A DNA stretch of 64,000 nt, from assembly GCF_001905665.1 (NCBI RefSeq), contig NZ_LIVX01000005.1, positions 186,001 to 250,000 of the forward strand. The letters run 5' to 3'. The stretch's first letter is position 1. The number at the start of each line of letters is the position of its first letter. Made by a program: the position numbers and the translations under genes. The notes below the pieces were generated by a model. The model was not told the origin of the DNA. It made no database searches and worked only from the letters and a program-made list of their open reading frames with translations. This document shows positions 7,742 to 15,928 of this stretch, in pieces. Source of the DNA: Streptomyces sp. CB02261. GTDB lineage: Bacteria > Actinomycetota > Actinomycetes > Streptomycetales > Streptomycetaceae.

Positions 7742-8194
7742 TCACATCGGACCGACGACCTTCTTCCGCATGTGCCCGTAGACCACCGACGTGCGTACGT
7801 CGGCGAGTTCCGGGCGCTTCGTCATCTTGTCCAGGACGACGGCGTGCAGATGGTCGGTGTCCCGGACGGCGACATGCACCAGGAAGTCGTCGTTCCCGGT
7901 GAGGACGAAGATCGAGACGACCTCGGGCATCCCCTCCAGGAAGGCCTGGAACGCCTCGATCACCGCACGCGTCGGCGGGCGGACCCGTACGGCGATCACC
8001 GCCTGCAACCCGCGGCCGATCGCCGCGAGGTCCGCCTCCGCGTGGAATCCCGTCAGGACACCGCTCCTGCGCAGCGCCCGGATCCGCTCCAGGCAGGTCG
8101 ACGGGGCGATCCCCAGCTCCTGGGCCATGTCCCGATTGGTGCGCCGACCGTCCTCCTGCAACATCCGCACCAACGCCGAATCAAGTTCGTCCAC
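7742..8194 (-). CDS. Lrp/AsnC family transcriptional regulator
   Basis: A 150-residue regulator. The N-terminal winged helix (DELDSALVRMLQEDGRRTNRDM, then GIAPSTCLERIRALRRSGVLTGF) is followed by the ligand-binding RAM domain with FVLTGNDDFLVHVAV. Lrp proteins bind DNA as dimers to octamers and respond to amino acids. The start is taken as GTG at 8194, where the conserved domain begins and a GGAGCGAGG sequence precedes it. It is divergent from an EamA-type exporter, the usual arrangement for an Lrp protein controlling an amino acid exporter. A palindrome 22 bases upstream of the start may be its operator. Confidence 0.93.
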   Translation of the reverse strand: MDELDSALVRMLQEDGRRTNRDMAQELGIAPSTCLERIRALRRSGVLTGFHAEADLAAIGRGLQAVIAVRVRPPTRAVIEAFQAFLEGMPEVVSIFVLTGNDDFLVHVAVRDTDHLHAVVLDKMTKRPELADVRTSVVYGHMRKKVVGPM

Positions 8195-8216
8195 GCCTGC
8201 CTCGCTCCATCGGATG

Positions 8217-8231
8217 CCGAAGGTAATTCGG
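8217..8231. promoter_or_regulatory. Candidate Lrp operator
   Basis: CCGAA (8217-8221) and TTCGG (8227-8231) form a 5-5-5 palindrome with an AT-richer centre GGTAA, the layout of many Lrp/AsnC boxes. It lies in the leader of the lrp gene, in the space shared with the exporter. Possible -10 elements are TATGCT on the minus strand (8237-8242) and TAGCGT on the plus strand near 8261. Confidence 0.35.
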
Positions 8232-8347
8232 ACTCCGAGCATAGCCAACGACGATGTTGCTAGCGTCCAGCCCGATCAGCCGCTGTTCGTTCGGTCACGG
8301 TGTGATCGGACGGCACTGCGTGCGGCACAGGGGAGAGAGGCGGCGTG

Positions 8348-9310
8348 ATGCGGGGACGAGGACCCACGGCGGGGGCGGTGTGCGCGGTCACGGCGGCCGC
8401 GCTGTTCTGGAGCAGTTCGTACGCGGTGACCGAACGGCTCCTGGAGGACGTCGGCCCGCTCGCCGTCGGCGCCGTGAGGTTCACCCTCGCGGCGCTGCTC
8501 CTGGGCCTGATGGTGCGGATGCCGCGCCGCCGCACGGCCCGTCCGGACCCGAGGCAGCGGCGACAGCTCCATCTGAGCGGTCTTCTCGGCATCACCGTCT
8601 ACTTCGTCCTGGAGAACGTCGGCGTCGACCTGTCCACGGCGTCCGACGCGTCGCTGATCGTCGCCACCTACCCGCTGATGACGATGCTGCTGGAACTGGT
8701 CGTCTTCCGTGCCCGACTGCCGCTGCCGAGGGTGGCGGGCGTCCTGCTCGCCACCCTCGGCGTCCTCCTCGTCGTCCACAACGGCGCCCGGGTCGGCGGC
8801 GGTTCGCGCTGGCTCGGCGACGTCCTGCTGCTGCTCGGCGGGTTGGCCTGGGCCGGATACAACGTGCTCGGCAAGCGAGCGAGCGCCGGTCTGGACGCCG
8901 TGAGCGTCACCTACCACCAGACCCTGGCCGGCGCGGCCGGCTTCCTCCTCGCCTCCCTCCTCGAGGCCGACGACTGGCGGATGCCCGACGCGACCGCCTC
9001 GGCCCTGCTGGTGTATCTGGCCGTGGGGTGCTCGGTCGGAGGCTTCCTGCTCTACAACTACGGCCTGCGCAGGATGGCGTCGAGCGTCGCGGTCAACATC
9101 CTCAACCTGGTGCCGGTCTTCGGCGTCATCGGCGCCGTCGTGATCAACGGCGAGTCGGTCCGCCTCGCCCAGCTGACGGGCGGCGTGATCATCGTCGCCG
9201 GGGTGGCCCTCGGCATGATCGAGCGCGGAGGAGGAGCCGCGCCGAAGCCCGACGCGGGACGACGGGCCCCGGCGGCCGCCGAGGAGCCCGTCGCCCTTCC
9301 GCCCGCGTGA
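8348..9310 (+). CDS. DMT family transporter (EamA type)
   Basis: A 320-residue integral membrane protein with about ten helices in two repeated EamA halves. The first half begins AVCAVTAAALFWSSSYAVTE and the second LLLLGGLAWAGYNVLGKRAS; each opens with the typical helix that ends in a conserved Tyr/Ser motif. EamA transporters export amino acids, nucleobases or other metabolites; the substrate here is not known. ATG at 8348 is preferred because GGGAGAGAGG lies 8-17 bases ahead; GTG at 8345 is possible. The divergent Lrp regulator suggests an amino acid or related ligand. The hydrophilic C-terminal tail of about 30 residues is Ala/Pro-rich. Confidence 0.92.
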   Translation: MRGRGPTAGAVCAVTAAALFWSSSYAVTERLLEDVGPLAVGAVRFTLAALLLGLMVRMPRRRTARPDPRQRRQLHLSGLLGITVYFVLENVGVDLSTASDASLIVATYPLMTMLLELVVFRARLPLPRVAGVLLATLGVLLVVHNGARVGGGSRWLGDVLLLLGGLAWAGYNVLGKRASAGLDAVSVTYHQTLAGAAGFLLASLLEADDWRMPDATASALLVYLAVGCSVGGFLLYNYGLRRMASSVAVNILNLVPVFGVIGAVVINGESVRLAQLTGGVIIVAGVALGMIERGGGAAPKPDAGRRAPAAAEEPVALPPA

Positions 9311-9320
9311 CGGGGGGGGG

Positions 9321-11561
9321 TCAGCCCACGAGGTGGTCCTGTCGTGCGGATCCGCCCGGGAGCGCGTCTCGCCGGTGGTTCAGTCGCTCGCCCTCGACGT
9401 CGATGTCCGGCAGGAGCCGGTCGAGCCACTTCGGCAGCCACCAGGCGGACCTGCCGAGCAGGGCGAACAGGGCGGGCACCAGGGCCATGCGTACGACGAA
9501 GGCGTCGAAGAGGACGGCGGCGGCGAGGCCGAAGCCGATCATCTTCACGAAGTCGTTGTCCTCCGCGATGAAGCCGGAGAAGACGCTGGTCATGATGATC
9601 GCGGCCGCGCTCACGACCCGGCCGCCGTACCGGAAGCCGGTGACGACCGCCTCGCCGGGGCGGGCCCCGTGCACGTACGCCTCACGCATCCGGGACACCA
9701 GGAAGACCTCGTAGTCCATCGCCAGACCGAAGACCACGCCGATCATGAAGATCGGCAGGGTGCTCATGACCGGGCCCGGCTGGTCGACGCCGACGACGTC
9801 CGCGAGCCAGCCCCACTGGAACACGGCGACGACGGCGCCCAGCGCCGCGCTCACCGACAGCAGGAAGCCGAGGGCCGCCTTGAGGGGGACGAGCACGGAG
9901 CGGAAGACGAGCATCAGCAGGAGGAAGGCCAGCCCGACCACCAGGCCGAGATAGGGCAGCAGGGCGTCGTCCAGGGTCCGGGAGAAGTCGATGAACATCG
10001 CGGTCTGGCCCGCGACCAGGATCGCCGACGCCCCGGTCCGGGACTCGAGACCGTCCGCCGTGGCGCGCAGGGAGCGCACGAGGTCCTCGGTCCTGACGTC
10101 GGTGGGTCCGGTCTCCGGGACGACGGTGACGACGGCGGTGTCACCCGACGGGTTGACCGTCGCGGGGGAGACGGCCGCGACACCGGGGACACCCTCCCAC
10201 GCCGCGCGGACCTGCCCGGCCGCCGTCCTGGCGTCCTTCGCCTCGACGGTGACCGTCAGCGGGCCGTTGAAGCCGGGGCCGAAGGAGTCCGACAGCAGGT
10301 CGTACGCCTGACGCTGTGTGGTGTGCGGGGCCATCGACCCCTCGCCCGGCAGGCCGAGTTCGAGGCTCGCGGCGGGCACGGCGACCGTACCCAGCGCGGC
10401 CACGCCGAGGAGCAGCACGGCCACGGGGTGCCGGAGCACGAAGCCGGCCCAGCGGGCACCCAGGTTCGGCTTGCGGCGGGCCGCGCGCCGGGCCTCCCTC
10501 CGCTGCTGACGCTTCGACAGGGGCTTGCCGGTGTGCTGCCCGCGCTCCCTCCGTGCCAGGACCCGGACGGGAGCGAAGGCGAGCAGCGCGGGCACGAGGG
10601 TGAGGGCCACGAGGACGGCGACGGCGACCGTGCCGGCCGCGGTGAGGCCCATCGTGGTGAGCATCGGGACGTTCACCACCGCGAGCCCCGCCAGGGCGAT
10701 GATCACGGTGAGGCCGGCGAAGACGACGGCCGAGCCCGCGGTTCCCACGGCCCGCGAGGCGGCTTCCGCGCGCTCACGCCCCTCGGCGATCTCGGAGCGG
10801 TAGCGGGAGACGATGAACAGGGCGTAGTCGATGCCGACGGCGAGGCCGATCATCATCGCGAGCGTCGACGTGGTCGACGACAGGCCGAGGGTGCTGCCGA
10901 GCGCGGTGATGGCGCTGATGCCGATGCCGACGCCGACCATGGCCGTGAGCAGGGGCATCCCGGCGGCGACGAGGGACCCGAAGGTGAGGAGGAGGACGAC
11001 GGCGGAGACGAGGATGCCGAGCTTCTCGCCCGTACCGCTCATCGCCTGTTCGACCGCGACGGCGTCCCCACCCGCCTCGACGGTGAGGCCCGCGTCCCTG
11101 GCCCGCTCCATCGCCTCGGTGAGCCCGTCGTGCGCCGCGTCGGTGAGCTCGGTGGCCTGCACCCGGTACGTGACGTAGGCGTACGCGGTCGTACGGTCCC
11201 CGCTCAGGGCACCCGCCTCGAACGGGTCCGCAACGCGCGCCACCTGAGGGGCCGTCGCCAGGTCGGCGACCAGCCGTTCGACCTGTGCCTTGCGGGCGGG
11301 GGAGGTGAGCGCCTCGGCGCCGGGGGCGCGGATGACGACGCGGGCGGCGGCACCGTCCGCGCGGGCGTCCGGGAACTTCTCCTGGAGGAGGTCGAAGGCC
11401 CGCTGCGACTCCGTGCCCGGCATCGAGAAGGTGTCGGCGGGCGGGGCGGCGGCGGTGGAGGCGGCGAAGCCCGCGCCGAAGAGGGTCAGGAGCCAGAGGA
11501 GGACGACGAGGCCGCGCCTGCGGAAGGCGAGGCGGCCCAGTCGGGAGAGGAACACGGCCAC
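9321..11561 (-). CDS. MMPL family RND transporter
   Basis: A 746-residue membrane exporter of the MmpL/RND superfamily with two homologous halves. Each half has one helix, a large outer loop and then five helices. The paired Asp-Tyr proton-relay motifs are visible as GIDYALF and AMDYEVF. An Arg/Lys-rich cytoplasmic linker (RRERGQHTGKPLSKRQQRRE) separates the halves. Such pumps export lipids, polyketides or drugs. The start is GTG at 11561. It lies 216 bases downstream of the P450-ferredoxin pair on the same strand, which may mean it exports the product of that oxygenase; this is inference. Confidence 0.95.
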   Translation of the reverse strand: MAVFLSRLGRLAFRRRGLVVLLWLLTLFGAGFAASTAAAPPADTFSMPGTESQRAFDLLQEKFPDARADGAAARVVIRAPGAEALTSPARKAQVERLVADLATAPQVARVADPFEAGALSGDRTTAYAYVTYRVQATELTDAAHDGLTEAMERARDAGLTVEAGGDAVAVEQAMSGTGEKLGILVSAVVLLLTFGSLVAAGMPLLTAMVGVGIGISAITALGSTLGLSSTTSTLAMMIGLAVGIDYALFIVSRYRSEIAEGRERAEAASRAVGTAGSAVVFAGLTVIIALAGLAVVNVPMLTTMGLTAAGTVAVAVLVALTLVPALLAFAPVRVLARRERGQHTGKPLSKRQQRREARRAARRKPNLGARWAGFVLRHPVAVLLLGVAALGTVAVPAASLELGLPGEGSMAPHTTQRQAYDLLSDSFGPGFNGPLTVTVEAKDARTAAGQVRAAWEGVPGVAAVSPATVNPSGDTAVVTVVPETGPTDVRTEDLVRSLRATADGLESRTGASAILVAGQTAMFIDFSRTLDDALLPYLGLVVGLAFLLLMLVFRSVLVPLKAALGFLLSVSAALGAVVAVFQWGWLADVVGVDQPGPVMSTLPIFMIGVVFGLAMDYEVFLVSRMREAYVHGARPGEAVVTGFRYGGRVVSAAAIIMTSVFSGFIAEDNDFVKMIGFGLAAAVLFDAFVVRMALVPALFALLGRSAWWLPKWLDRLLPDIDVEGERLNHRRDALPGGSARQDHLVG

Positions 11562-11777
11562 GGTGGAGGAGTCCTGTCGGTGAGGCGGCCGTGTCGCCGA
11601 GGCATGCCGGAGGCACGGTCGGCGACACGACCGGGGGTCTGTGCGGGGTCTTGTGCGGGTGCGGGTGTGGGCGCGCTTGCGGGACGGTGGTCGTCGCGGG
11701 GGCGAACCATGGTGCGGGCCGTGGCGGCCGTCCGTGAGGCGGGCGGGCCTCGTCGTGCCCGGGATCGGCCGCCGCGC

Positions 11778-11993
11778 CTAATCGGCGCGGGACGAGCCCC
11801 GCGGTGCGACGGTGATGACCGAGGCCGGGCAGACACCGGCCGCGATGCGGACCGCCGCGTGCCGTTCCCGCGGCGGCCGGGCGTCCAGCAGGAGGACCCG
11901 CCCCTCCTGCTCGTCCTGGTCGAAGACCTCGGGGGCGGTCAGAGCGCACATTCCGGCGCCGAGGCAGCGGTCGCGGTCGACGCTGATCTCCAC
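11778..11993 (-). CDS. Ferredoxin, [3Fe-4S] type, P450 partner
   Basis: A 71-residue ferredoxin. Cys10 and Cys16 (CLGAGMC) with Cys55 (VCP) supply three ligands, and the residue at the fourth position is Ala in GAGMC, so a [3Fe-4S] cluster is expected, as in the ferredoxins that pass electrons to Streptomyces P450s. The GTG start at 11993 comes 5 bases after the P450 stop, so the two are co-transcribed and probably coupled; no clear ribosome binding site is present. The length is normal for the family. Confidence 0.95.
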   Translation of the reverse strand: MEISVDRDRCLGAGMCALTAPEVFDQDEQEGRVLLLDARPPRERHAAVRIAAGVCPASVITVAPRGSSRAD

Positions 11994-11998
11994 GGGGG

Positions 11999-13237
11999 TC
12001 AGGCCTCGTCCCAGGCGACCGGCAGCCGGTGCACGCCGTAGATGTTCATGTTCGTCCGGAGCGGGACCTCCTCGGCGGCCACGGCGAGCCGCAGCGTCGG
12101 GAACCGCCTCAGCAGTGCCGGCAGCGCGACCGTCATCTCCACCCGGGCCAGCTGCTGGCCGAGGCACTGGTGGATGCCGTGTCCGAAGCCCAGATGCCCC
12201 GTGGCCCTGCGGCGCAGGTCGAGGACGTCCGGGTCGGGGAACCGCTCCGGGTCCCGGTTGGCGGCTTCCAGGGACAGGGTGACGCTCTCGCCCGCCCGGA
12301 TGACCTCGCCCTCCAGCTCGACGTCCTCGAGCGCGGACTTGATGCCGGTGTGGGCGATGGTCAGATAGCGCATCAGCTCCTCGACGGCCTGCGGGGCGAG
12401 GTCCGGGTCCGCGCGCAGGGCCTCGGCCTGCTCCGGGTGGGTGAGGAGCGCGAACGTCCCGTGGGCGATCATGTTGGCGGTGGTGTCGAGCCCGGCGGCG
12501 AGCAGGAAGCCCCCGACGCCGACCAGTTCCTCGTCGGTGAGGTCGGAGTCCCGTGCGAGGTCACCGAGCAGGTCGTCGGAGGGCGCGGCGCGCTTGGCCG
12601 CCACCAACTCGGCCATGTAGTCGTGGAGTCCGGTGTGGGCGGCGTACCGGTCCTCGGGCGTCGCGTCCATGGACATGATCGTGTGGGCATGGGTCTGGAA
12701 GCGCTCGCGGTCGGCGTAGGGCACCCCGAGCAGCTCGCAGATCATGAGGGCGGGGAGAGGACGGGCGAAGGCCTCGACGAGGTCCGCTCCGGGACCGCGC
12801 CGCTCCATCGCGTCCAGGTGCTCGGCGGTGATCTCCTCCATCCGGTCGGAGAGCTGCCGCATCCGGCGGACGGTGAATTTGCCCGTCAGGAGCCTACGGA
12901 AGCGGGTGTGCTCGGGCGCGTCCATCCCGGTCATGTCACCGACGGGCGCGGGCGGCAGCGGGCCTTCGGGCCCGCCCGCGAACGGATAGTGCATCAGCTC
13001 GTAGCGCGAGCTGAACCGGGGGTCGCCCATGACGGCGCGGACCGTGGAGTATCCGGTGGCCAGCCAGCCGACGTGCCCGTCGGGGTACGTCATCCGGGCC
13101 AGCGGGCGCCGCTCACGCACAGCGCCGAGTCCGGCGGGCGGGTCGAAGGGGCAGCCGGCGGTGCGCCGGGTGGGGAGCGAGACGGGCTCCGCGCTCTCGG
13201 GTCGGGCCGACGGGTCGTGCTGCGTGTCGTGCTGCAT
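11999..13237 (-). CDS. Cytochrome P450
   Basis: A 412-residue soluble bacterial P450. The heme-binding loop is FGHGIHQCLG with the cysteine near residue 358. The I-helix oxygen-activation motif is AGLDTT near 248, and the K-helix ExxR is in EELMRY. The N-terminal half has the normal DMTGMDAPEHTRFRRLL C-helix segment. P450s insert oxygen into small molecules; CYP subfamily and substrate cannot be told by eye. ATG at 13237 is preceded by a perfect GGAGG. It is first in an operon with its ferredoxin. The 454-base region upstream carries clustered octamer repeats and is shared with folD. Confidence 0.96.
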   Translation of the reverse strand: MQHDTQHDPSARPESAEPVSLPTRRTAGCPFDPPAGLGAVRERRPLARMTYPDGHVGWLATGYSTVRAVMGDPRFSSRYELMHYPFAGGPEGPLPPAPVGDMTGMDAPEHTRFRRLLTGKFTVRRMRQLSDRMEEITAEHLDAMERRGPGADLVEAFARPLPALMICELLGVPYADRERFQTHAHTIMSMDATPEDRYAAHTGLHDYMAELVAAKRAAPSDDLLGDLARDSDLTDEELVGVGGFLLAAGLDTTANMIAHGTFALLTHPEQAEALRADPDLAPQAVEELMRYLTIAHTGIKSALEDVELEGEVIRAGESVTLSLEAANRDPERFPDPDVLDLRRRATGHLGFGHGIHQCLGQQLARVEMTVALPALLRRFPTLRLAVAAEEVPLRTNMNIYGVHRLPVAWDEA

Positions 13238-13321
13238 GTGTCCTCCGTGCGGTGCGGCGGGTGGTGAGCGTGCGGGGCGAGGAAAGGAGCCTGGTGGGTT
13301 CTTCCCGGCCCGGAACGAAGG

Positions 13322-13484
13322 TGGTGCCATAGGTGCCACAGGTGACGCCATGACGGGCAGAGTCGTGGAGGTGCGCGCGGAAGCGCCCTGACGGGACCAG
13401 CGCGGCACCGGTGAATCGGCCCTTGGAGAGATAGTGGCACCACAATGGCGCCAAGGCAAGCCACTGTGGCACCAGGTGGCGCCG
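13322..13484. promoter_or_regulatory. Two inverted clusters of TGGCRCCA-type octamers between P450 and folD
   Basis: The right cluster has TGGCACCA at 13435, TGGCGCCA at 13446, TGGCACCA at 13467 and TGGCGCCG at 13477, with start-to-start steps of 11, 21 and 10 bases. The left cluster carries the complement form TGGTGCCA at 13322, AGGTGCCA at 13331 and TGACGCCA at 13343. The clusters face each other about 85 bases apart in the 454-base gap between the divergent P450 operon and folD (13238-13691). The helical phasing suggests cooperative protein binding. The rest of the gap (13485-13690) shows nothing else recognisable. Confidence 0.5.
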
Positions 13485-13691
13485 GAGGTAACGCCCACAC
13501 GTGGTCGGGGTACAGCGCGGACGGCGTACGCGGCCGTGGTCGACGGCCGGCCCGCCCGGCTGCCCGGCAGGCGCACCCGTCAGAGAGGGGCCCCCCGGGG
13601 AGCGGCCCGGCGGGAGCGCCCATCGGCGGGCCCGTACCGATGCCGTGCGCCTGGGCGAACCACCCGTCAGAGACGAAGCCCAGGAGTCGCC

Positions 13692-14546
13692 ATGTCCACC
13701 GGTACCGCCACCCTCATGGACGGCACGGCCCTCGCCCGCCGCACGGTCGAGGAGACCGCGGCCCGCGCCGCCGAGATAACCCGCCGCACCGGTGTCACGC
13801 CGTGTCTCGCGACCGTCCTGGTCGGCGCGGACCCCGCCTCCGTGACGTACGTGAAGATGAAGCAGAACCGTTGCGCCAAGGCCGGCATCCGCTCCCGGCA
13901 CGTGGAGCTGCCCGCCGCCACGACCACCGAGGAGCTCGTCGCCGCGATCACCGCCCTCTCCGAGGACCCCGAGGTGCACGGCATCCTGCTCCAGCACCCG
14001 GTCGGCCCCCACATCGACGAGCGCGCCGCCTTCGAGGCCATAGCCCCCGCGAAGGACGTCGACGGCGTCACCATGGCCTCGTTCGCCGCCATGGGCTTCG
14101 GGCTGCCCGGGTTCGTCTCCTGCACGCCCGGCGGAATCATGCGCCTCCTCGACGCGTACGACGTCGAACTCCGCGGCAGGCGCGCCGTCGTCGTCGGCCG
14201 CAGCGCGATCCTCGGCAAGCCGGCCGGCCTGCTCCTCCTCGGCCGCGACGCCACCGTCACCTACTGCCACTCCCGCACCGAGGACCTCGGCTCCGTCATC
14301 CGCGAGGCCGACATCCTCGTAGCCGCCGTCGGCAAGCCGAACTTCATCAAGGGCGCCGACATCAAGCCCGGTGCCGTCGTCGTCGACGCCGGCTACAACC
14401 CGGGCAACATCGGCGACGTCGACTTCGCGTCGGCCGCCGGGCGCGCCTCGCTCATCACCCCGGTACCCGGCGGTGTCGGCCCCATGACGATCGCCGTGCT
14501 CCTCGCCCAGACGGTCGAGGGCGCGGAGCGTCAGCTCGGCCTGTAA
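13692..14546 (+). CDS. folD: Methylenetetrahydrofolate dehydrogenase/cyclohydrolase
   Basis: A 284-residue bifunctional enzyme that converts 5,10-methylene-THF to 5,10-methenyl-THF (NADP-dependent) and then to 10-formyl-THF. The catalytic Tyr53 and Lys57 are in SVTYVKMKQNR. GILLQHPVG, the NADP-binding GRSAILGKPAGLLLL and the signature PGGVGPMT are all present. The ATG at 13692 follows AGGAG at 5 bases. The gene stands alone with a long leader that starts near the octamer clusters. Streptomyces often have more than one folD, so this may be the accessory copy; that is unproven. Confidence 0.96.
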   Translation: MSTGTATLMDGTALARRTVEETAARAAEITRRTGVTPCLATVLVGADPASVTYVKMKQNRCAKAGIRSRHVELPAATTTEELVAAITALSEDPEVHGILLQHPVGPHIDERAAFEAIAPAKDVDGVTMASFAAMGFGLPGFVSCTPGGIMRLLDAYDVELRGRRAVVVGRSAILGKPAGLLLLGRDATVTYCHSRTEDLGSVIREADILVAAVGKPNFIKGADIKPGAVVVDAGYNPGNIGDVDFASAAGRASLITPVPGGVGPMTIAVLLAQTVEGAERQLGL

Positions 14547-14683
14547 GGGTGTCATGACGGGGCGGCGGCACGGGTGGTGGCGGGCGGGGGCGGGGGACCT
14601 CGATTGTCACGGTTCTGTACGGGCCTCGCCCGACCCCCGAAAAAAGGTGGCCGCGGGCCCGCCGACGGGCGAATCTTGACCCC

Positions 14684-15805
14684 GTGTCCCACCCGTCACC
14701 CGCCACCCCGCCGCCGGACCACCGACCCGACGCGCCCGGCCCGGTCGAGCCCGCGGCCCCGGACGCGCCCGCCGGCCCCGACACCCCCACCGCGTCGGCC
14801 GGCTCCGGCGCACCCGCCGCTTCGACCGACTCCGGCGCTCCGGTGGCGCCTGCGCGATCCGGCGTGTCCGCGGAGCCGGTCGGCTTCTGCGTCCCCGAGG
14901 CGTCGGCCGACTCCGACGCTCCGGTAGGGCGCGCCGGTTCCGAGTCCGGGTGGTCGCCGCGCCTCGGCCGGCTCGGTGCGGCCCGGCCCGTGCCGGCCGC
15001 GGGACGCGCGCAGTGGTTCGGCGTGCCGCTCGTCCCGCTGCTCGTGGCCGCGCTGGTCGCCGGCGCGTTCCTGGCCGCCCGGGGCGGGACCGAGCAGGGC
15101 CTCGCCACCGGCGGGCGGCCGGGCGGCGACCAGGTCGGCGCGCCGTCGCCCGCGGGCGACGGCGGAGCCGCCACCACCCCCACGGCCGGCCAGGAGACGG
15201 GCGACACGCACGGCCGGGACAGCGGCGCGCCGGGCGGAGGCGGGCCCGGCACCCGTGGGGACGACACACCGTCGGACGACACCGCGACGGCCGACGCGAC
15301 CGTCGACGGCACACCGACCCGCACCGCGCCCGCCGATCCCTCGGCCCGCCCCGACAGCACCGTGACGGGCGTGTCCCCGACCCCCTCCCGTACCCGAAGC
15401 GCCGCCCCCACACCTCGACCGACAGCCACCGCGACGCACACCGGCACACCGGCCCGGCCCGTCTCCTTCGAGGCGCTGCGCGTCGGGGACTGCTTCGACA
15501 TCGACCGCGACGCGCCGGGCACCGCCCTCCGGCGCTCCTGCGACACGCCGCACAACGCCGAACTCGTCGCCCGGCTCCGGCTCACCGGCGTCCTCGCCAC
15601 CGACGCGGCGATCCGGGAAGCGGCCACCCTGCTGTGCCGTGAACCCCTGCGCCGCAAGGCCGCGCTGCAGCCGCTCGGCACGCGCTGGACCACCTTCGTC
15701 CAGTACCCGTACCGCACCAGCTACCTCCTAGGCTCGGCCACCGTCGCCTGCAGCCTGGCCGCTCCCTCCGCCACCGGCGGCAAGCTCAGCCGGCCGCTCC
15801 TGTAG
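14684..15805 (+). CDS. Membrane protein with septum-formation-like C-terminal domain
   Basis: A 373-residue protein. Residues 1-110 are Pro/Ala/Ser-rich and probably disordered in the cytoplasm. One membrane helix spans about 112-132. Residues 135-260 are a Thr/Pro/Gly-rich linker. The C-terminal 110 residues carry VGDCFD, then SCDTPHNAELVARL, and a later Cys pair, resembling the Septum_form domain found in actinomycete membrane proteins. A role in cell-wall or division processes is possible but unproven. The GTG start at 14684 lacks a ribosome binding site; GAATCT at 14671-14676 could be a -10 for a leaderless transcript. Confidence 0.75.
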   Translation: MSHPSPATPPPDHRPDAPGPVEPAAPDAPAGPDTPTASAGSGAPAASTDSGAPVAPARSGVSAEPVGFCVPEASADSDAPVGRAGSESGWSPRLGRLGAARPVPAAGRAQWFGVPLVPLLVAALVAGAFLAARGGTEQGLATGGRPGGDQVGAPSPAGDGGAATTPTAGQETGDTHGRDSGAPGGGGPGTRGDDTPSDDTATADATVDGTPTRTAPADPSARPDSTVTGVSPTPSRTRSAAPTPRPTATATHTGTPARPVSFEALRVGDCFDIDRDAPGTALRRSCDTPHNAELVARLRLTGVLATDAAIREAATLLCREPLRRKAALQPLGTRWTTFVQYPYRTSYLLGSATVACSLAAPSATGGKLSRPLL

Positions 15806-15928
15806 CACCGGCGCCGAGCGCGGCCGACGGCGCTTCCGGCCCCGGCGTCGACCTCGGCCCCGGCCCCGGCATCGACCTCGGCCGGCCGCTCGCTCTCAGC
15901 CGGCCGCCCCCGTGGCACCGGCGGCGAG
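15785..15928. repeat. Direct repeat spanning the 3' ends of convergent genes
   Basis: The 34-base segments 15785-15818 and 15895-15928 differ at only 4 positions. The second copy contains the last codons and stop of the SWIM gene. The first copy contains the stop of the septum-like gene on the other strand. Read on the minus strand, both copies encode AGATGAAG followed by a TGA stop, and three of the four differences are synonymous. The copies are 110 bases apart and not in the same frame. Between them is a short CGACCTCGGCCCCGG-type repeat. Confidence 0.75.

Noticed and set aside
9333..12041. A 902-codon open frame on the plus strand antisense to the MmpL, ferredoxin and P450 genes
   Set aside because: It mirrors the high-GC codon bias of the opposite strand genes, has no ribosome binding site and its peptide is low-complexity (Gly, Glu, Arg, His).
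13485..13690. A tetrahydrofolate riboswitch in the folD leader
   Set aside because: I could not find the conserved THF aptamer elements, and these RNAs are known from Firmicutes.
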